Assembly (NCBI GenBank): GCA_028551475.1
Contig: CM052359.1
Coordinates: 392,001-456,000, forward strand
Direction of reading: 5' to 3'
DNA: 64,000 bases
Source of the DNA: Casuarina equisetifolia
Lineage: Eukaryota; Streptophyta; Magnoliopsida; Fagales; Casuarinaceae
Made by a program: the position numbers and the translations under genes. The notes below the pieces were generated by a model. It had not been told where the DNA came from. It worked only from the letters and a program-made list of their open reading frames with translations, and did no database searches. This document shows positions 12,070 to 24,941 of this stretch, in pieces. How positions within the stretch are numbered: position 1 is the stretch's first letter; each line of letters opens with the position of its first letter.

Positions 12070-15000
12070 TCAGAGGCCACTACTGGAAGAAGTGCCGCCA
12101 GATCTAACAGCACCATTGGATCCATTACTAGTTTTGCTTATGATTCCTTTTCCAAAGTACTCAGCAATCACAGAAAACCCATCCTTTGAACTCTTCACTT
12201 GCCGGAAGAACTGATCCTGATCTTTAGAATTCTGCTCCAAGCTTCTCTTCATTTCTAGAACAGACCTATATTCAGGAGCACACTCTGGACATTCCTTTTC
12301 ATTATCGCCAAGGCAGCGCTGATGGAATGAGTGCATGCACATGAAATGCACAGCAGGGAGATCAAGTGTGAAAGTGCATGCCGTGCACTTACTAAGCTGA
12401 AAAATTCTGGCATTCGTCCTGAGATCCTGAACTTCTTTTCTCATTGCCAAAGTGTCCTCCTACAAGTTGAAGAACTGTATTTAATTCTTTGGCCTTTCAA
12501 TTGAACAAATAAGTAGGAGACTATGAAGAAAGTAGGAGGTTCAGTGGCAATAGTTTACATATTCATGAATCTAAACTAGTTATGTTATAATGACAATCAG
12601 GACTATCAATATGCACGCACAGGAAAAGAAAAAAAAAAAAAAGCCAAACCAATCCTGTAAATGAATAGGATCCTAAAGCCATTACTGGCTTTACATAGCA
12701 AGGACTCACATCACTTACTTCAATAACTATAGCTGAAGAACTACATTTAAACATGCATGATTAGACCGTGCACATACAAAGATTAAGCCAGTTGATTGCT
12801 TTGGAACGGGGCATCAAACATCTCATCCCCAACCCCCCGAAGGGGAAACTGTTAAAAAAAATTTCCGAGTTTTAACTTATCTGCACTCAAGTGCTCCTTT
12901 CTGCATGGGAAAATTTCCATTGAGAAAATTATCATATTGTCAGTACAACTCAACACTACATACATGAATTTCCATTAATTCAACGTCTTATAGTTCAACA
13001 AAACTCAATACAACAATCACAAATACCATTCACCACTATGCTAAACCTTCCAAATAAACCTTTTAAGATGGAATATTTTAACCATAGGCATATCCTTCCA
13101 TTTTTTTTCTTTTTTTATGCCCTTCCATTCTAGTTCTTTTTTTCACTTTTCCCCATTACATTTTTTGAATCATTTTCTGAATTTATGAGCTATTCTGTTT
13201 TCTTATTCTCTTGATGATACTTCCATGTTCTGCACATTCAGATTAGTCTGTAATTATTTGACTCAAAAAGAAAAAAGATCAAATGAAATCGTCACACACC
13301 CAAAGTTGATACAACAACTGAAATAGGTAGAACAGATGAATTTTCAAATAAAGCTAGTAATTAATAAGCAGCAACCTGATACTTCTCAATAACTCGCCGA
13401 TCCTCTTCAATAAGCTTTGATTCTTGTTCAAGCTTTCGAGCAATATAATCCTTAATGACAGAGAGTGTGAGGCATGGGTTTCTGGACAGCGTTTGAAGAA
13501 CAATAATAGGAGGCAAGATGTCATCCCTCTCAATATAGGTCAATACTTCCTTTACTTCTTTAGTGCAATCTTCTCCAAGCTCACCAAAATACTTAAGCAG
13601 ATCAGCCCAAAGAGATGGATCCCCTCCTTTGCCTGAATCCCCCAATCTTTTGCAGCATGCAATCAATCCCTCATGGTCATGTGCCTGCATATAGCAAGCA
13701 ATCACCTCTTTATAGAGTTTCATTTTTTCATATAGGTATAAGAGCCCTTCTTTAAATGCATTCATTTCACACAGAATAATTGCCAAATCAACGTCATAAA
13801 GCGGGTGTTCTAGCTCAGATGGCCATGCACTCTTGAGCAAACATAGCCCCTTCTCACACCTTTCCAGATGATCCTTTTCCTTAGCCAAATTCTTGCGCTC
13901 AGCAACAAATTTCCCATTAGACTCAGCTTTTGACATCCCAGCTGTTACAGGATTGAGATCTCCATTGCTGCTAGTTTGTGAGATTGATGGAAAGGTCAAG
14001 TCATTAGACAAGTACAACTCCAATAGTGTGTTGTGGATTTCAACTTGAGCAGGCGAGTCTTTCACCTTGTTGGCATATTTTTCAAGGAAATCCATAAGGG
14101 ACTGTGGATGGTGGATGAAAATGTTGAGGAAATCAACAGGAGATGGTAACATAGATAAGTATGAACTACTGGAGGCTCCTTGCCTAACGGATTCTTTATC
14201 CTCAGTACAAAGCCCCATGAGAATCTCAATAGTCTCCACTGGCTTGTGTTCTATAAGAATCTTTCCATACTCCTTCACTGTTACGCCAGCTTGACTTGGT
14301 TCCAGGCTTGAAATGTATAGCAAGGCTTCATCATATCGACCAAGGTCTTCAAGCAAGATCTTTAAGTACAATTCATGCCTCCCTGCCTTCTTAGCAACAT
14401 ACATAGCATGCTCATGATAATTGGCAGCACGGCAAACCCTTATTGCAGTTTCAACATCAAACTTATGCTCCCCAACCGCATCCTCACTTTTAATGAACAT
14501 ATTCAGCTTATCCACATCTTTCAATTTCGTGTAACAGTTTAAGAGAAGAGTTGTATGATCTTTAGAAGCAAGCCCCTTCTCATGTAATTTCTCCAAGTAG
14601 TTTGTGAGGTTGTAGATTCTTTGTGCATCTAAAAACTTCTGTATGACATAAGAAGGTTCAAGATGACCAATGGTATGGATATATTGGGCCATAGCCTCAT
14701 CATAGTCTTGTTTGCTATATAGATGATCCCCATATTTTCTTAATACCTCTGCAGTTGCAGCCGCATCAGCTTGCTGGCTTTGGACAAGATTTATAGCCAC
14801 AGTATAAAGGTTTTTCTTAAAAAGCATATCTAACTTGCTTTCCATATCCTTCTCCCCAATGCACAATGCTGATTTGTCAGACATTATGAGTATTACATTC
14901 CCCCATTCACAAAGCATGTGAGTGACTTCTTTAACCACTATACTATGGGCTATCAAACGGTTCTTCAAGTCATACACATTGAAAGTGTTCTTGCCATTTC

Positions 15001-16637
15001 TTTGGTCTGCAACAACACATAAAAGGTATCCACGAAACCACCCCAGAAACTTCTTCTCTCCTTCAAAAGCCCAACATGGACCACGTCCATCAACTTCATA
15101 AAAATATACAGCCTCAGGTCGACCAATTATCAACTCCTGATAAGAATGAAACATGTTAACAGTCAGATTTCCTGGACAATATTAAAGACAATAATTGAGG
15201 CAACCCCTAAAAACGAAAAACTCCCATAACTGCATACCAAGCGGTCACTCATTGTAACACTGTTGACACTGGATCCAATCTGATCTAGAGTTTGCCGTTT
15301 TGGTGGTTGAGCCTGCAGGCTGAACAAGCTAACTGAAGCTGGAGTAACAGCAAACAATTGAAGGGCTTGGCCATCTACTCTGAAACCTAGACCAGTTATA
15401 GAAGACTGGCTTTTGTCCGAGAGATTATCCACCTGAAGCTTGAATCGTAAGATACGCTCACGTCCAATGTCCCCTTTGATGCAATAAATACAGCCATTAT
15501 CCAAGCCAATAGCTATAAGCAGTATGGGCGGTGCTTCCTCTAGTACTAAGAATGATGTGATCTGCAGTATGTCATTAAAGCAACTAAGCAATCAAGCAAG
15601 AAATGAGACAATTATAAGCATCTTCCCAGTACTCTACCTTTGCTTCAGGAAACTGATTGGTGAATATCCGCAGTATACCAATACAATCAGGGATAGTCGA
15701 GCTTGAGCTCTCCGGCTGCATCTTATCAAGATCGAATACCTTCAGACACATAGCTGATTGCTGCGGAGATATTGCTTCATCCTCCCCGACAGTTACCAGA
15801 AAGTTGCGTTGCTGATTTTGTAAACGTAAACATAGATTGCATCAATTTCTAACCTTTATGTGACTTCAATAGATGCTACAAAATATGAAACTAATCAGAA
15901 ACCCGAGTTCCAACTCCTGAAATAAATTATTTTCAAGTTCTTGGACACAAACCTATCCAAAACCATAGAGAATTCAATTTTCCACAAAACCAGAGCACGA
16001 CACTTTCAGCAGCTGAACACTCGAAGCCAGAATTAACTTAAGCAGCTATAGTTTTAGGGAAAAGAATTATATAAACACAATTCGGATGTCTCAAATTCTT
16101 TTCCAAAATTAAACACATGACAGCTTCAAATCTACACGATTAAAACTCGGACTTAGAGCTGCCCGACTCAAAAGAGAAAGAGAGAGAGAAAGGAACCAAT
16201 TGTAAAATTTCAGCTCCTTTCAGCATCCAAATAGTCGCAAAAAGGAATCTCACAAGACCGGAACCCAACGTTTGAGCAGCCCCAGTCAGCCATTAACTGG
16301 ACGAATCCAATGATAAGATCCAAAAAACCTTCAAAAATTCTCAATTTTTTTTTTCTTTTCTCGCATTTTCTGAGCAATCACAAAAGATATTGCAAAGAAG
16401 AAAACAAAGAACCTTGAGCTGCTGGAGAAAGAGAACGGAGGAGGAGTGCGCTTGGAAGGCGTAGTTGAATTTGAGGCCACGATCAAGCAGGCAGACCATA
16501 CCGTCATCACAGCCGATCACCACCTTTCCTCTGCCGCTCGAGCAGCATTCGATTCTCCCGCTCACCTCCTCCGGTATCCTATTCGATTTCCCAGCGCCTT
16601 TCTCCTCAAAAAACTCGAATTTCCTCCACTGATACAT
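12070..16637 (-). CDS. VPS11: vacuolar protein sorting-associated protein 11 (VPS11)
   Basis: Core subunit of the HOPS and CORVET tethering complexes, which act in endosome-vacuole fusion on the cytosolic face of the membrane. Five exons on the minus strand, in order of translation: 16637-16413, 15811-15638, 15561-15238, 15136-13376 and 12459-12070, all joining in phase 0 to 957 aa, close to the roughly 930 aa I recall for Arabidopsis VPS11. The N-terminal part is a beta-propeller (SSGRGKVVIGCDDG, ISPQQSAMCLKVFDLDK), followed by a long alpha-solenoid of clathrin-heavy-chain-like repeats in the 1761-bp exon. The last exon encodes a C-terminal RING finger (SKCTACTF ... CMHSFHQRC ... CPEC, about residues 850-892). 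The start MYQWRKFEFFEEK matches the conserved family N terminus; an open upstream extension exists but is not conserved. It shares a short divergent promoter with MRPL11. Confidence 0.95.
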
Positions 16638-16979
16638 TCTACCAACAGAGAGAGAAAAAGAGAAAGCGAGAAACAGCTCAGCGTTCGCCGGTTGCTTGAT
16701 CAGCAAAATCCGATCGGGAAACTTTGCATCCTAACGCGAGAGGAATTGGAAAGGGAGAAGAATGGACGAAATGACGCCGTTTTGGAGACCCATTTCCGCA
16801 ACTAATGCGACATTTTAGGCGGCAAAGCTGACGTGTCCAAAAGATTGGAGTCACAAAAACGTACACAGCCGTCAGATTCAGGGCCCCATAAAAATGTTCT
16901 CAGCCGTCAGATTCACGCCCCCGGAGCCCGATTGAACCTGCTAGAGCAGCCGTCAGGGAGAGAGCGAGAAACACAAACC
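16638..16979. promoter_or_regulatory. divergent promoter between VPS11 and MRPL11
   Basis: Only 342 bp separate the VPS11 start codon (minus strand) from the MRPL11 start codon (plus strand), so both 5' UTRs and promoters must overlap here. The 15-mer CAGCCGTCAGATTCA occurs twice, at 16866-16880 and 16901-16915, and a shorter CAGCCGTCAG follows near 16948. No clear TATA box is visible, which suits two housekeeping genes. Co-regulation is an inference from the geometry. Confidence 0.6.
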
Positions 16980-17447
16980 ATGGCTACCCTGAAAGAGATC
17001 CTAACCCGGCGGCCACTGGCGGCGACGATCCGGCTCACAGTCCCGGCCGGTGGGGCGCGGCCGGCACCACCAGTAGGACCTGCGCTGGGGCAGTACCGGC
17101 TGAACCTTATGGCCTTCTGCAAGGACTTCAATGCACGCACCCAGAAGTACAAGCCCGACACGCCCATGGCAGTGACCATCACGGCCTTCAAGGACAACAC
17201 CTTCGAGTTCACGGTCAAGTCCCCCTCTGTCACGTGGTACCTCAAGAAGGCAGCGGGGCTCGAGTCCGGCAGCGGCCGGCCGAGCCACGAGATAGCCTCC
17301 ACCATCACGCTCAAGCACGTCTACGAGATCGCCAAGGTGAAGCAGTCCGACCCTTATTGCCAATACATGCCCTTGGAGTCGATCTGCAAGTCCATCATTG
17401 GGACCGCCAACAGTATGGGGATTAAGGTTGTCAAGGAGTTGGATTGA
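16980..17447 (+). CDS. MRPL11: mitochondrial ribosomal protein L11 (uL11m)
   Basis: Large-subunit ribosomal protein of the L11 family; binds the GTPase-associated centre of the large rRNA. Single exon of 155 aa, starting MATLKEILTRR in a good context (ACCATGG). The L11 N-terminal signature PAPPVGPALGQYRLN (about 26-40) is followed by the C-terminal rRNA-binding domain, which ends with SIIGTANSMGIKVVKEL. There is no obvious cleavable targeting peptide; the plant mitochondrial protein is the same short length as far as I recall. It is clearly GC-richer than every neighbouring gene and has no intron. It is head to head with VPS11. The plastid L11 would be longer with a transit peptide, so the mitochondrial form is preferred. 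Confidence 0.93.
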   Translation: MATLKEILTRRPLAATIRLTVPAGGARPAPPVGPALGQYRLNLMAFCKDFNARTQKYKPDTPMAVTITAFKDNTFEFTVKSPSVTWYLKKAAGLESGSGRPSHEIASTITLKHVYEIAKVKQSDPYCQYMPLESICKSIIGTANSMGIKVVKELD

Positions 17448-19074
17448 CGATGTTAAAGTTCTGTTCCTGATGGGGTTTGTCTATCCCTTTCTCTTTCTTT
17501 GAGTTCTTCTAAAAGATTGACTTGAATTTGAGGTGATGAACTCGTGGGGTGTTGTCCTTGGATTACATTTGTTGTAGTTGAAATCTTGTTCTAATGGGTT
17601 TTGGGCTCTTCCACTGTTTCTGGGTAATAAGAAATGGAAGAGTTACTTGGATATAGAACAACATGATTGGTCGGAAAATGAAGACCTTTACAACCTCTTA
17701 TTGTTTTAGTTGGTATATTTTCTTCACTCGTAACCATTAACATCAAGTTATGTTTAGGCAATTGAATAAATTGTTGCATACATATGGATGTAAATCAACA
17801 GTATTGATGAACTAGAGTTTGAAACTTGTGCAAGTCCTGTCGATTTTAGCCCTTCTTTTGAAACAAATTCCTGCACTAACTCATTGTTGATTGCAAGACA
17901 TTCTTTTGTCTTAAATTTTCAGATTGCTTTCAGTTGATCATTTCATCTATAGTTGAGGAGTTTGGGTTTGAAGTAGCTCAGAGTTATGTTACCTATTGGG
18001 TTTTAAGCAGGCAGAATCAGATTAAAAACTGCAAGTCTGCGTAGATATGGCTGAATTCCAATAACATATCAGAGGAATAAAGAAGAAAGTTATCTAGCCA
18101 ATTGGTGTAGCGTATGATGTTTGGTCTTGCTCCATTGTCTAAATGGTATGCGGTATACATGCAGAGATCAGATTCAATTAATTTGAAGTCTTTACCTACT
18201 AAGAGTGCAGCATGAGAGTGTTGAGTGTAGTTAGATTCCAAAATTAACATCGAACAGAGGTACCTGGTCTGTCAATGTCCTGCCTGGTTTAATAAATTTT
18301 ATTAGTTCATCCATGATGCTTCAATTTTTGTCGCCCATGACTTCACGTTTTTGTTTTATGTCATAAAAGCTTGCAATATCAGGTTTATGGGAGTGAAGGT
18401 GGTAATATTTGTGAGCATGTCCAATGCTAAAATACTGGTTAGTTGTATTGTCCGCTTAGGTTTACATAGGGATAAACCATATTGTCTGTTGATTTCAGTT
18501 AGATGGGTGCTCTTCTTGGCCAGATGGCCTTGGAAACTTTTTTTTCTAGCCTGTAGTTCTCGGGTTAAGAATCATAGCCTTCCTGGTTATGAGTTTTGCT
18601 AATGCATCAGTTGGCTATAATGCTTGGCAAGCATGTGTAAATCATGGTTAGTAGAAGTCGACAATGAAGTTTGTTTGGTACCATAATCCACCAGACGTAA
18701 GGTTAATTCTATAACTAGATGCGTGCGCTTGTGCTTTCCTTCAGAAACTGCTGAGATATCTGTGACTTAGTATGCGGTTTTGATATCAAAGCAAAGAACT
18801 GCATATTCAGATGGATTTGGCTTGTTACTAAAACTTATGTGCTTTAGCATAAGTCATATCTTTTTGAAACTTTAATGGGTTTGTCAGATGTTGCCCAAGT
18901 TCAACTGATGTAAGTCTTGGTCTTATAGTGTGGTTTGATTCTAGTTTTGAACTCAACAAAACAGAACTTAATTTGGGTTCCTGTGTGCTGAGATAGCCTA
19001 GAAAACCAAAACTAGATTGAATGTCTCTAAAAGTTTCAGCAATTCTGATGCAATTCTGGGAGATTCTTTCTGAT
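17448..19074. other. intergenic, MRPL11 3' region
   Basis: Non-coding sequence downstream of MRPL11. I see no gene, RNA gene or mobile-element terminus. A spurious open frame running from 18828 enters the VPS11 duplicate to its right. Confidence 0.5.
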
Positions 19075-19898
19075 ACAGTATAAAGGTTTTTCTTAAAAAG
19101 CATATCTAACTCATATTCCATATCCTTCTCCCCAATGCACAATGCTGATTTGTCAGACATTATGAGTATTACATTTCCCCATTCACAAAGCATGCGAGTG
19201 ACTTCTTTAACCACTATACTATGGGCTATCAAACGGTGCTTCAAGTCATAAACATTGAAAGTATTCTTGCCATTTCTTTGGTCTGCAATAACACAAAAGG
19301 TATCCACGAAACCACCCCAGAAACTTCTTCTCTCCTTCAAAAGCCCAACGTGGACCATGTCCATCAACTTCATAAAAAAATACAGCCTCAGGTCTACCAA
19401 TTATCAACTCCCGATAAGAATGAAACATGTTAACGGTCAAAATTCCTGGGGAATATTAAACACGGTAATTGAGGCAACCTCTAAAAATGAACTACTCCCA
19501 TAACTGCATACCAAGCGTTCCTTATTGTGACACTGTTGACACTGGCTCCAATCTGATCTAGAGTTTGCCATTTCGGTGGTTGAGCCCGCAGGCTGAACAA
19601 GCTAATTGAAGCTGGAGTGACAGCAAACAATTGAAAGGCTTGAACATCTACTCTGAAGCCTAGACCTGTTACACAAGACTGGCTTTTTTCTGAGAGGTTA
19701 TCCACCTGAAACTTGAAACGGGAGATACGCTCACGTCCAATGTCCCCTTTGATACAGTATATGCAGCCATTAGCCAAGCCAATAGCTACAAGCAGTATGG
19801 GCTGTGCTTCTTCTAGTACTGAGAATGATGTCATTAAAGCAAGTAAAGCCAATAGGCAAGAAATGAGACAGGTATAAGCATCTTCACAGTACTCTACT
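19075..19898 (-). pseudogene. partial VPS11 duplicate (pseudogene)
   Basis: About 824 bp closely matching VPS11 genomic DNA at 14799-15638, in the same orientation and including the intron, so it is a DNA-level duplication and not a retrocopy. It covers the end of the exon at 15136 and all of the exon 15238-15561. It is disabled: the acceptor CAG of the copied intron (15137-15237 in the parent) reads CGG, one base is missing just before the matching donor (near 19519), and about 13 bp are deleted at the other exon edge. It has no 5' or 3' part of the gene and no promoter. Confidence 0.9.
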
Positions 19899-20334
19899 TC
19901 ATCGGTAGCATCATTTGATGAAGTATCATAATGAACGTAAGTAAAATGCACTTTTAAAAGAGGTATATTTTCTAAGGACAGTTTGGTATCTGAAAATCTT
20001 GAAACAAAAAATAAATAATTGTTTCTATAGACACAAAAATTAATTGATCCTGAGCTTTATAAAATCGTCAGTATTCATTTATGTTTGTCGTGCAAGTGTT
20101 TGCAGCGTGATCCTTATTACCCTCCCAACAACTGGTAAAGGAGTCCCTGTAAACTTCCAACAAATCCTTCAAATGCTACAATGAACAGATTTCAAGCATC
20201 CCTCCACACACCTGAATTTCCCCTATATTAGTTGAAACGGGTAGAAATGCATAAATTGATATCGACAAGCATCTATTGTATGCACACGTCCTGATGAAAA
20301 TTGAAGCGCATCGCAGCTCTTGATGAAAAATGCT
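19899..20334. other. spacer between the VPS11 duplicate and PIGH
   Basis: Probably the PIGH 3' UTR (read on the minus strand) and spacer. Nothing else is recognisable. Confidence 0.4.
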
Positions 20335-23080
20335 CTAACACCATGGGCCATAATCAGTAAGCTTGTCCAGGCTTCCGTTACTTCCAGTGGCAGCACACAA
20401 GGCCTTCCAGATGGGGACTAGCATTTTCACTGGAGGACGCAACTCCTGTACGGTGGATAAAGTTTCAGCAGCAAGAATTAAGAAGATAAACCCAGTCACT
20501 GTTATGCAGCTTCAATAGAACCCAGAATCCAAATAGGCATCACATTTATTCCTATAGAGAAATGAGGTACAGAACACTGAAATAAACAAGAATTACTCAC
20601 CTTAAAAACTAACATTAGTTCTGCTTCTTCTCGTACAATGAAAGATAGGCTCCAGTAACAAGTAACAGGGGTCACACATTCTGATAGCACCGGTTTCAAA
20701 ATCTTGTCGATGGGTACAAACCGGCGGATAATTTTGCCACTACATGGAAAAGAGGATTATATTAGGTAAAACTGGAATGGATGGTAATGTATGTGTGAAT
20801 TGCTGGTTTATTTCCAGATTTCCATCAGACAAGACAAGTTTGTCATGTTTCTGATGAGCCAGAACACGAGAAAAAACTTTCAGGCCTTGAAAAATAACTA
20901 CGCCGACAAAAAATTGGGTTAAAATGAACGAGTATAAGACATAACGCTAAGATTCTAACAAAGAGAAAAAGCCAATATTTTCTCCTTGATAAACACATTT
21001 GTCAAGAACAGTCAAATATCCACCTTTTCAACATCTTAGAAGTGTTGAGAGGAACTCTAATCTAACTAGTTCTTCATTTCAGAGGAAGGCGTGACTTATG
21101 AGCATTGTGAATTCGAAGCTCGGATTGAACATTCCTTGTAAGGGAACTGGCAACAACTTTTATTTACAGATACTATATCATGAAGAAATTTATATTGGTA
21201 GGACAACCAAAGACAACAAGTTGTTTGTGGATTGACTACCAAAAGTAGCAGAATTCTTACAATGACTGGATCATGAAAGACTTCCCATCTCCCCAAGCGA
21301 GTGCCCAGGAAAAGAGAACAGCTTTGCCTCTTCCCTACCTCCCTCCTCCTTCCTCTTCTACTATTCTCATTCTCCCCCTTTCTTTCTCTTATTTCCTCGT
21401 CTTTGTTTTGAAAACTGAATCTGCTACCCTCCTATCACTTCCACCAATGTGGCCCCCCTCAAAATTTTCACTGCCCTCCCCATTCTTCTCCTCCAAACAT
21501 AAGCCCTACACGCTGCACAGGGTGGTAGCCCTTCGTTCACCTTCCACCACCCATGCTCCTTCCCTTCGCCCTTCCTGGCCTCATCTCTACCCTCAACATC
21601 CCTTCATGTGTCCCCCATGCTTCCCCATGTGTTATGTCCTCCCTCACCCAAACAGCAAATCTAAGGTTGACTTGTTTATACCCCTTTCTTCTCCTCCATC
21701 TTTCAAGCCTTTGATTACGGAGGCATCATCTTTTATCCACGAAGACTGCAGAATTCATGTCCCCCACATGGTAACCGCTAGGTACCTTTTTTTTTTTTTT
21801 TAAACCAGAGTAAAGTTCTTCTGTGGCTCTAGTCCAGAAAATGTGATCTTTTCCACTACGGCAATCAAGTTCATATTTTGCAGCTGCAACGGTCCCTTGA
21901 AACACAGCCCATTCTTTGGACCATTTCAAATCTACTGTTTTTAAAGGCTGTTCTCTTGGTCTGTAAGTCAAGAAACTATTGGACTATACACACTTTCAGG
22001 TTTTTCATGTTTCCATATGTTCACATATTATGCATATTGTGTCACTTCTTTTATCATAAGGTTCCTAGCCTTAATGGAAAAAGACCATAAAAAAATGCAA
22101 GTGGGGGGAATTACCTTCTGTAGTGAGTTTCAAGTTGAACTCCCAAAGCTGGCATAACTATAACAGACTCTGAATCATCAGTCATTACACCAATTAATTA
22201 ATAGGAGAAATTCCAGAAAAAAATTGCTCATCCAAAAAAGATTCTTGAATGCATAAGTAGACTTCAGAGCACACTAGGCCCATTTTTAGGTTCTCACCTT
22301 TCTCAACAGGCTTCTGAAGCATGAGCTTGACAAGGAATATATCCAAAACAAAGCTCCAAAAGATAATAGTAATTGATTTATCCTGTTATGTTGAAGGTAA
22401 TCTTGTTAAATTCTGACAATCTTAACAAAGAACGACCAAATTTAATTGAATTTCGGACTCAAAATTCATATACAACAGATACTTCGGAGTTTTACAAGAA
22501 TTCATTCATAAAATTTTCCAGATATGATAATCACCCATCGCCTGCAAATCACCATAATTTCTCAAACACTCAAGTAAAGGCAGAGAGACACACTTAAAAA
22601 GATTGCTTAAGAAAGATTCAAGACAAGCACCAAACTAAACCAATGAACTCAAATATTCTTGTAGACCAACGATATGCAGTAAAGAACAAATACTCTAAAT
22701 AGAATGTCTTGGGATTAGTATTAAACAAATGCTTAAGTTATGCGTTTGGATCCTGCTATAGTGTGTCAATTAGTTTTAACCAAACCTATAGATGAAACTT
22801 GAACCTAGTAGTGCAAAGACACAAATCGAGGGGAAGCAACTGAATAACCGTATCCTAGGTAGAACTTTAAACGACGAATATAGAAGAAAACATAACAGCA
22901 TACCTTGACAAGGAAGAGATGCAACCCATTTACTAAAAAAAGAAGAGCAGACAAGAATACAAGGAAACCCTTCGCGCCGCGCTTCCGAACGACGATGTGG
23001 TGCACGTCAGCCGCCGCAGAAGGCCATTTGCCGTCATGTATATAAGTGTATCTCTCCTCGCTTATACTATTCTTCACCAT
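20335..23080 (-). CDS. PIGH: GPI-GlcNAc transferase subunit H (PIG-H-like)
   Basis: Small membrane subunit of the complex that adds GlcNAc to phosphatidylinositol, the first step of GPI-anchor synthesis at the ER. Five minus-strand exons in order: 23080-22904, 22325-22298 (only 28 nt), 22169-22115, 20739-20601 and 20445-20335, joining in frame to 169 aa. Visible: YTYIHDGKWPSAAADVHHIVV, then a hydrophobic hairpin (GFLVFLSALLFLVNGLHLFLV, about 39-59), then the PIG-H domain with ESVIVMPALGVQLETHYRSG and YWSLSFIVREEAELMLVF. The start Met at 23080 is the first in-frame ATG of the first recognised exon; a good acceptor at 23125 suggests an upstream 5'-UTR or coding exon that I could not fix. Introns 2 and 3 contain no other gene. 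Confidence 0.83.
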
Positions 23081-24941
23081 TCTCCACACATTAGCTGGGT
23101 CTTTGAAATTGGAGCAGATTATACCTGTAAAAACATCAATTCAGTTTCTACGATTAAAACCCAAGATTATATCTTACTTTCGTGTACAAGAAAACAAACA
23201 AAACCCAAGATAATGGCCACCGTACCGAGATCAATCGGCGTTCCAGTCGACGCGCGACGTCCTCACTGAATGTCCGACTGCAATTGCCGCCAAGCGAACA
23301 CAGAATTCAAGGCATCATGCCCCAACGATACGCGCGATTCGAAACGCCCAGACAGACCGGCACGGATTGTTCAACCAGGGGCTTGCTCAACTGACACAGT
23401 GGAGGCTGAACCCCAATTGGTTGACTTCTCTCTTCTCTTTTCTTTTCTTTTTTTGTTATCAAAATATTTATTTTTATTTAAAATTCGTTTCAAAAGTGTG
23501 AAGAATCTTTTTTTCATAATATTTAGATTATGTAAAATTGTCATATTGTGTTAACAACGGATGTAAGGTTATCCACATTGTTAATATATAAACTCATAGA
23601 ATGATTTATATGTAAGAAATATAAAGTTCTCTTGAATTTAACTTTTATAGAAAAATTAGACATTATAATATTAGTAAATTCAAGTTCTTTCTTAGCACTC
23701 TTGTAGATATGAATATAATTTGGTTGAGAGTTCACATAGTGAAAATAGCATTCATGGATAGTGCACGTCAAACTATTGTAGTAAGATGTGTTAAAAACTA
23801 TTGTAAAATTATTTTATATTATACAAATACACCTTGTGGAATCATTTAGACGTAAGAAATATTTTACTTCATTAAACTAGCTTTTACAAAATAATTGATC
23901 ATATACTACTTTTAATAATTGTCACAAAACTGAATTTTTAACATAGAAGTAAGATGGTTTAAGATAGAATGACTTAGAATGATATAAAAGTTTTTGACCT
24001 AAAAGTCTTAAATTTATTTTCTTAACATTAACAAAATCTTCAAAGTTAGATTGAATGATAAAAATGTTTGCACAACATAACCCACAATGTTTATTAAATT
24101 GGATCTAAATCAAGTTAGTAATGAAAATGATGGAAGTTCTATGTAATTAATGTATTAGTTAATTTTTTTGTATTTTTCATATGCAAAGATGTTTTCCTCT
24201 TTTAATAATTAGTTTGAAGAGAAGACTAAGCCTTTCTACGATTGAATCGACATAAAAGGGATTTACTTGATTATTAATATATGAAAAGGAGGAGCAACTA
24301 GTAGTGACTTTCCTTTAATCATTGACAGTGATGGATACCTCTTTAATCATTCGGAAAGATTCCACGAATTGAACAGTCATTTCCACTGTTATTATCACTT
24401 TGATTACCCATCACAACTTTATACTTTATCAAGATGACAAGAATAGCCAATGGAATTGATCGTCCTACTTTAATTGCGGTTAGCTGCCCCCTGAATAACA
24501 ATACTGATGTCCATTTCTTCATCCATGGTGCAAAGGTCAAAAAGCAAAGTTAGGCGGATACCCAAAACTCTTTCCTTCCAGACAAAGCTATCATAATGCA
24601 AGTCTAAAAGAGCTAAACATCATCATCACCAACACCCCTTCAAATTCTCAAGACAAAAGACACAAGCAACTCAAAAGAAATCAGACAAAAACAGCTCCAA
24701 ATTATGATGTCATACTGGTATTCTACACTGCATCCTTCTGTTCATTGGTTGTCATTGGATCGAAACACAAGTATAGGACCCCACTCTACGTTAGGCAATA
24801 TATATAGATTGGACTGCATTGATGTACACTAGGTGCTGCTTCCAAACACAAAAACCTCAAACTGGGATCTATGTGGCTTCTGGCGACAACCCAACTTCGT
24901 CAAGTATGACAAAAACACTGCACAGAATGAGTGTCAGCAAC
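23081..24941. other. intergenic between WOX13 3' end and PIGH 5' end
   Basis: The first few hundred bases (to about 23420) are GC-richer and hold the PIGH promoter and 5' UTR. From about 23430 to 24300 the sequence is AT-rich with no coding frame. No element termini or RNA genes seen. Confidence 0.45.

Noticed and set aside
16833-16979. N-terminal extension of MRPL11 upstream of 16980, open in the same frame
   Set aside because: The extension overlaps the promoter repeats and has no family match; the ATG at 16980 has a good context and gives the expected family length.
16913-17363. Long open frames antisense to MRPL11
   Set aside because: They are by-products of the high GC content of MRPL11 and match no protein family.
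18828-19400. 190-codon minus-strand frame overlapping the VPS11 duplicate
   Set aside because: It is read-through of a broken VPS11 exon copy into unrelated flanking sequence, not a functional gene.
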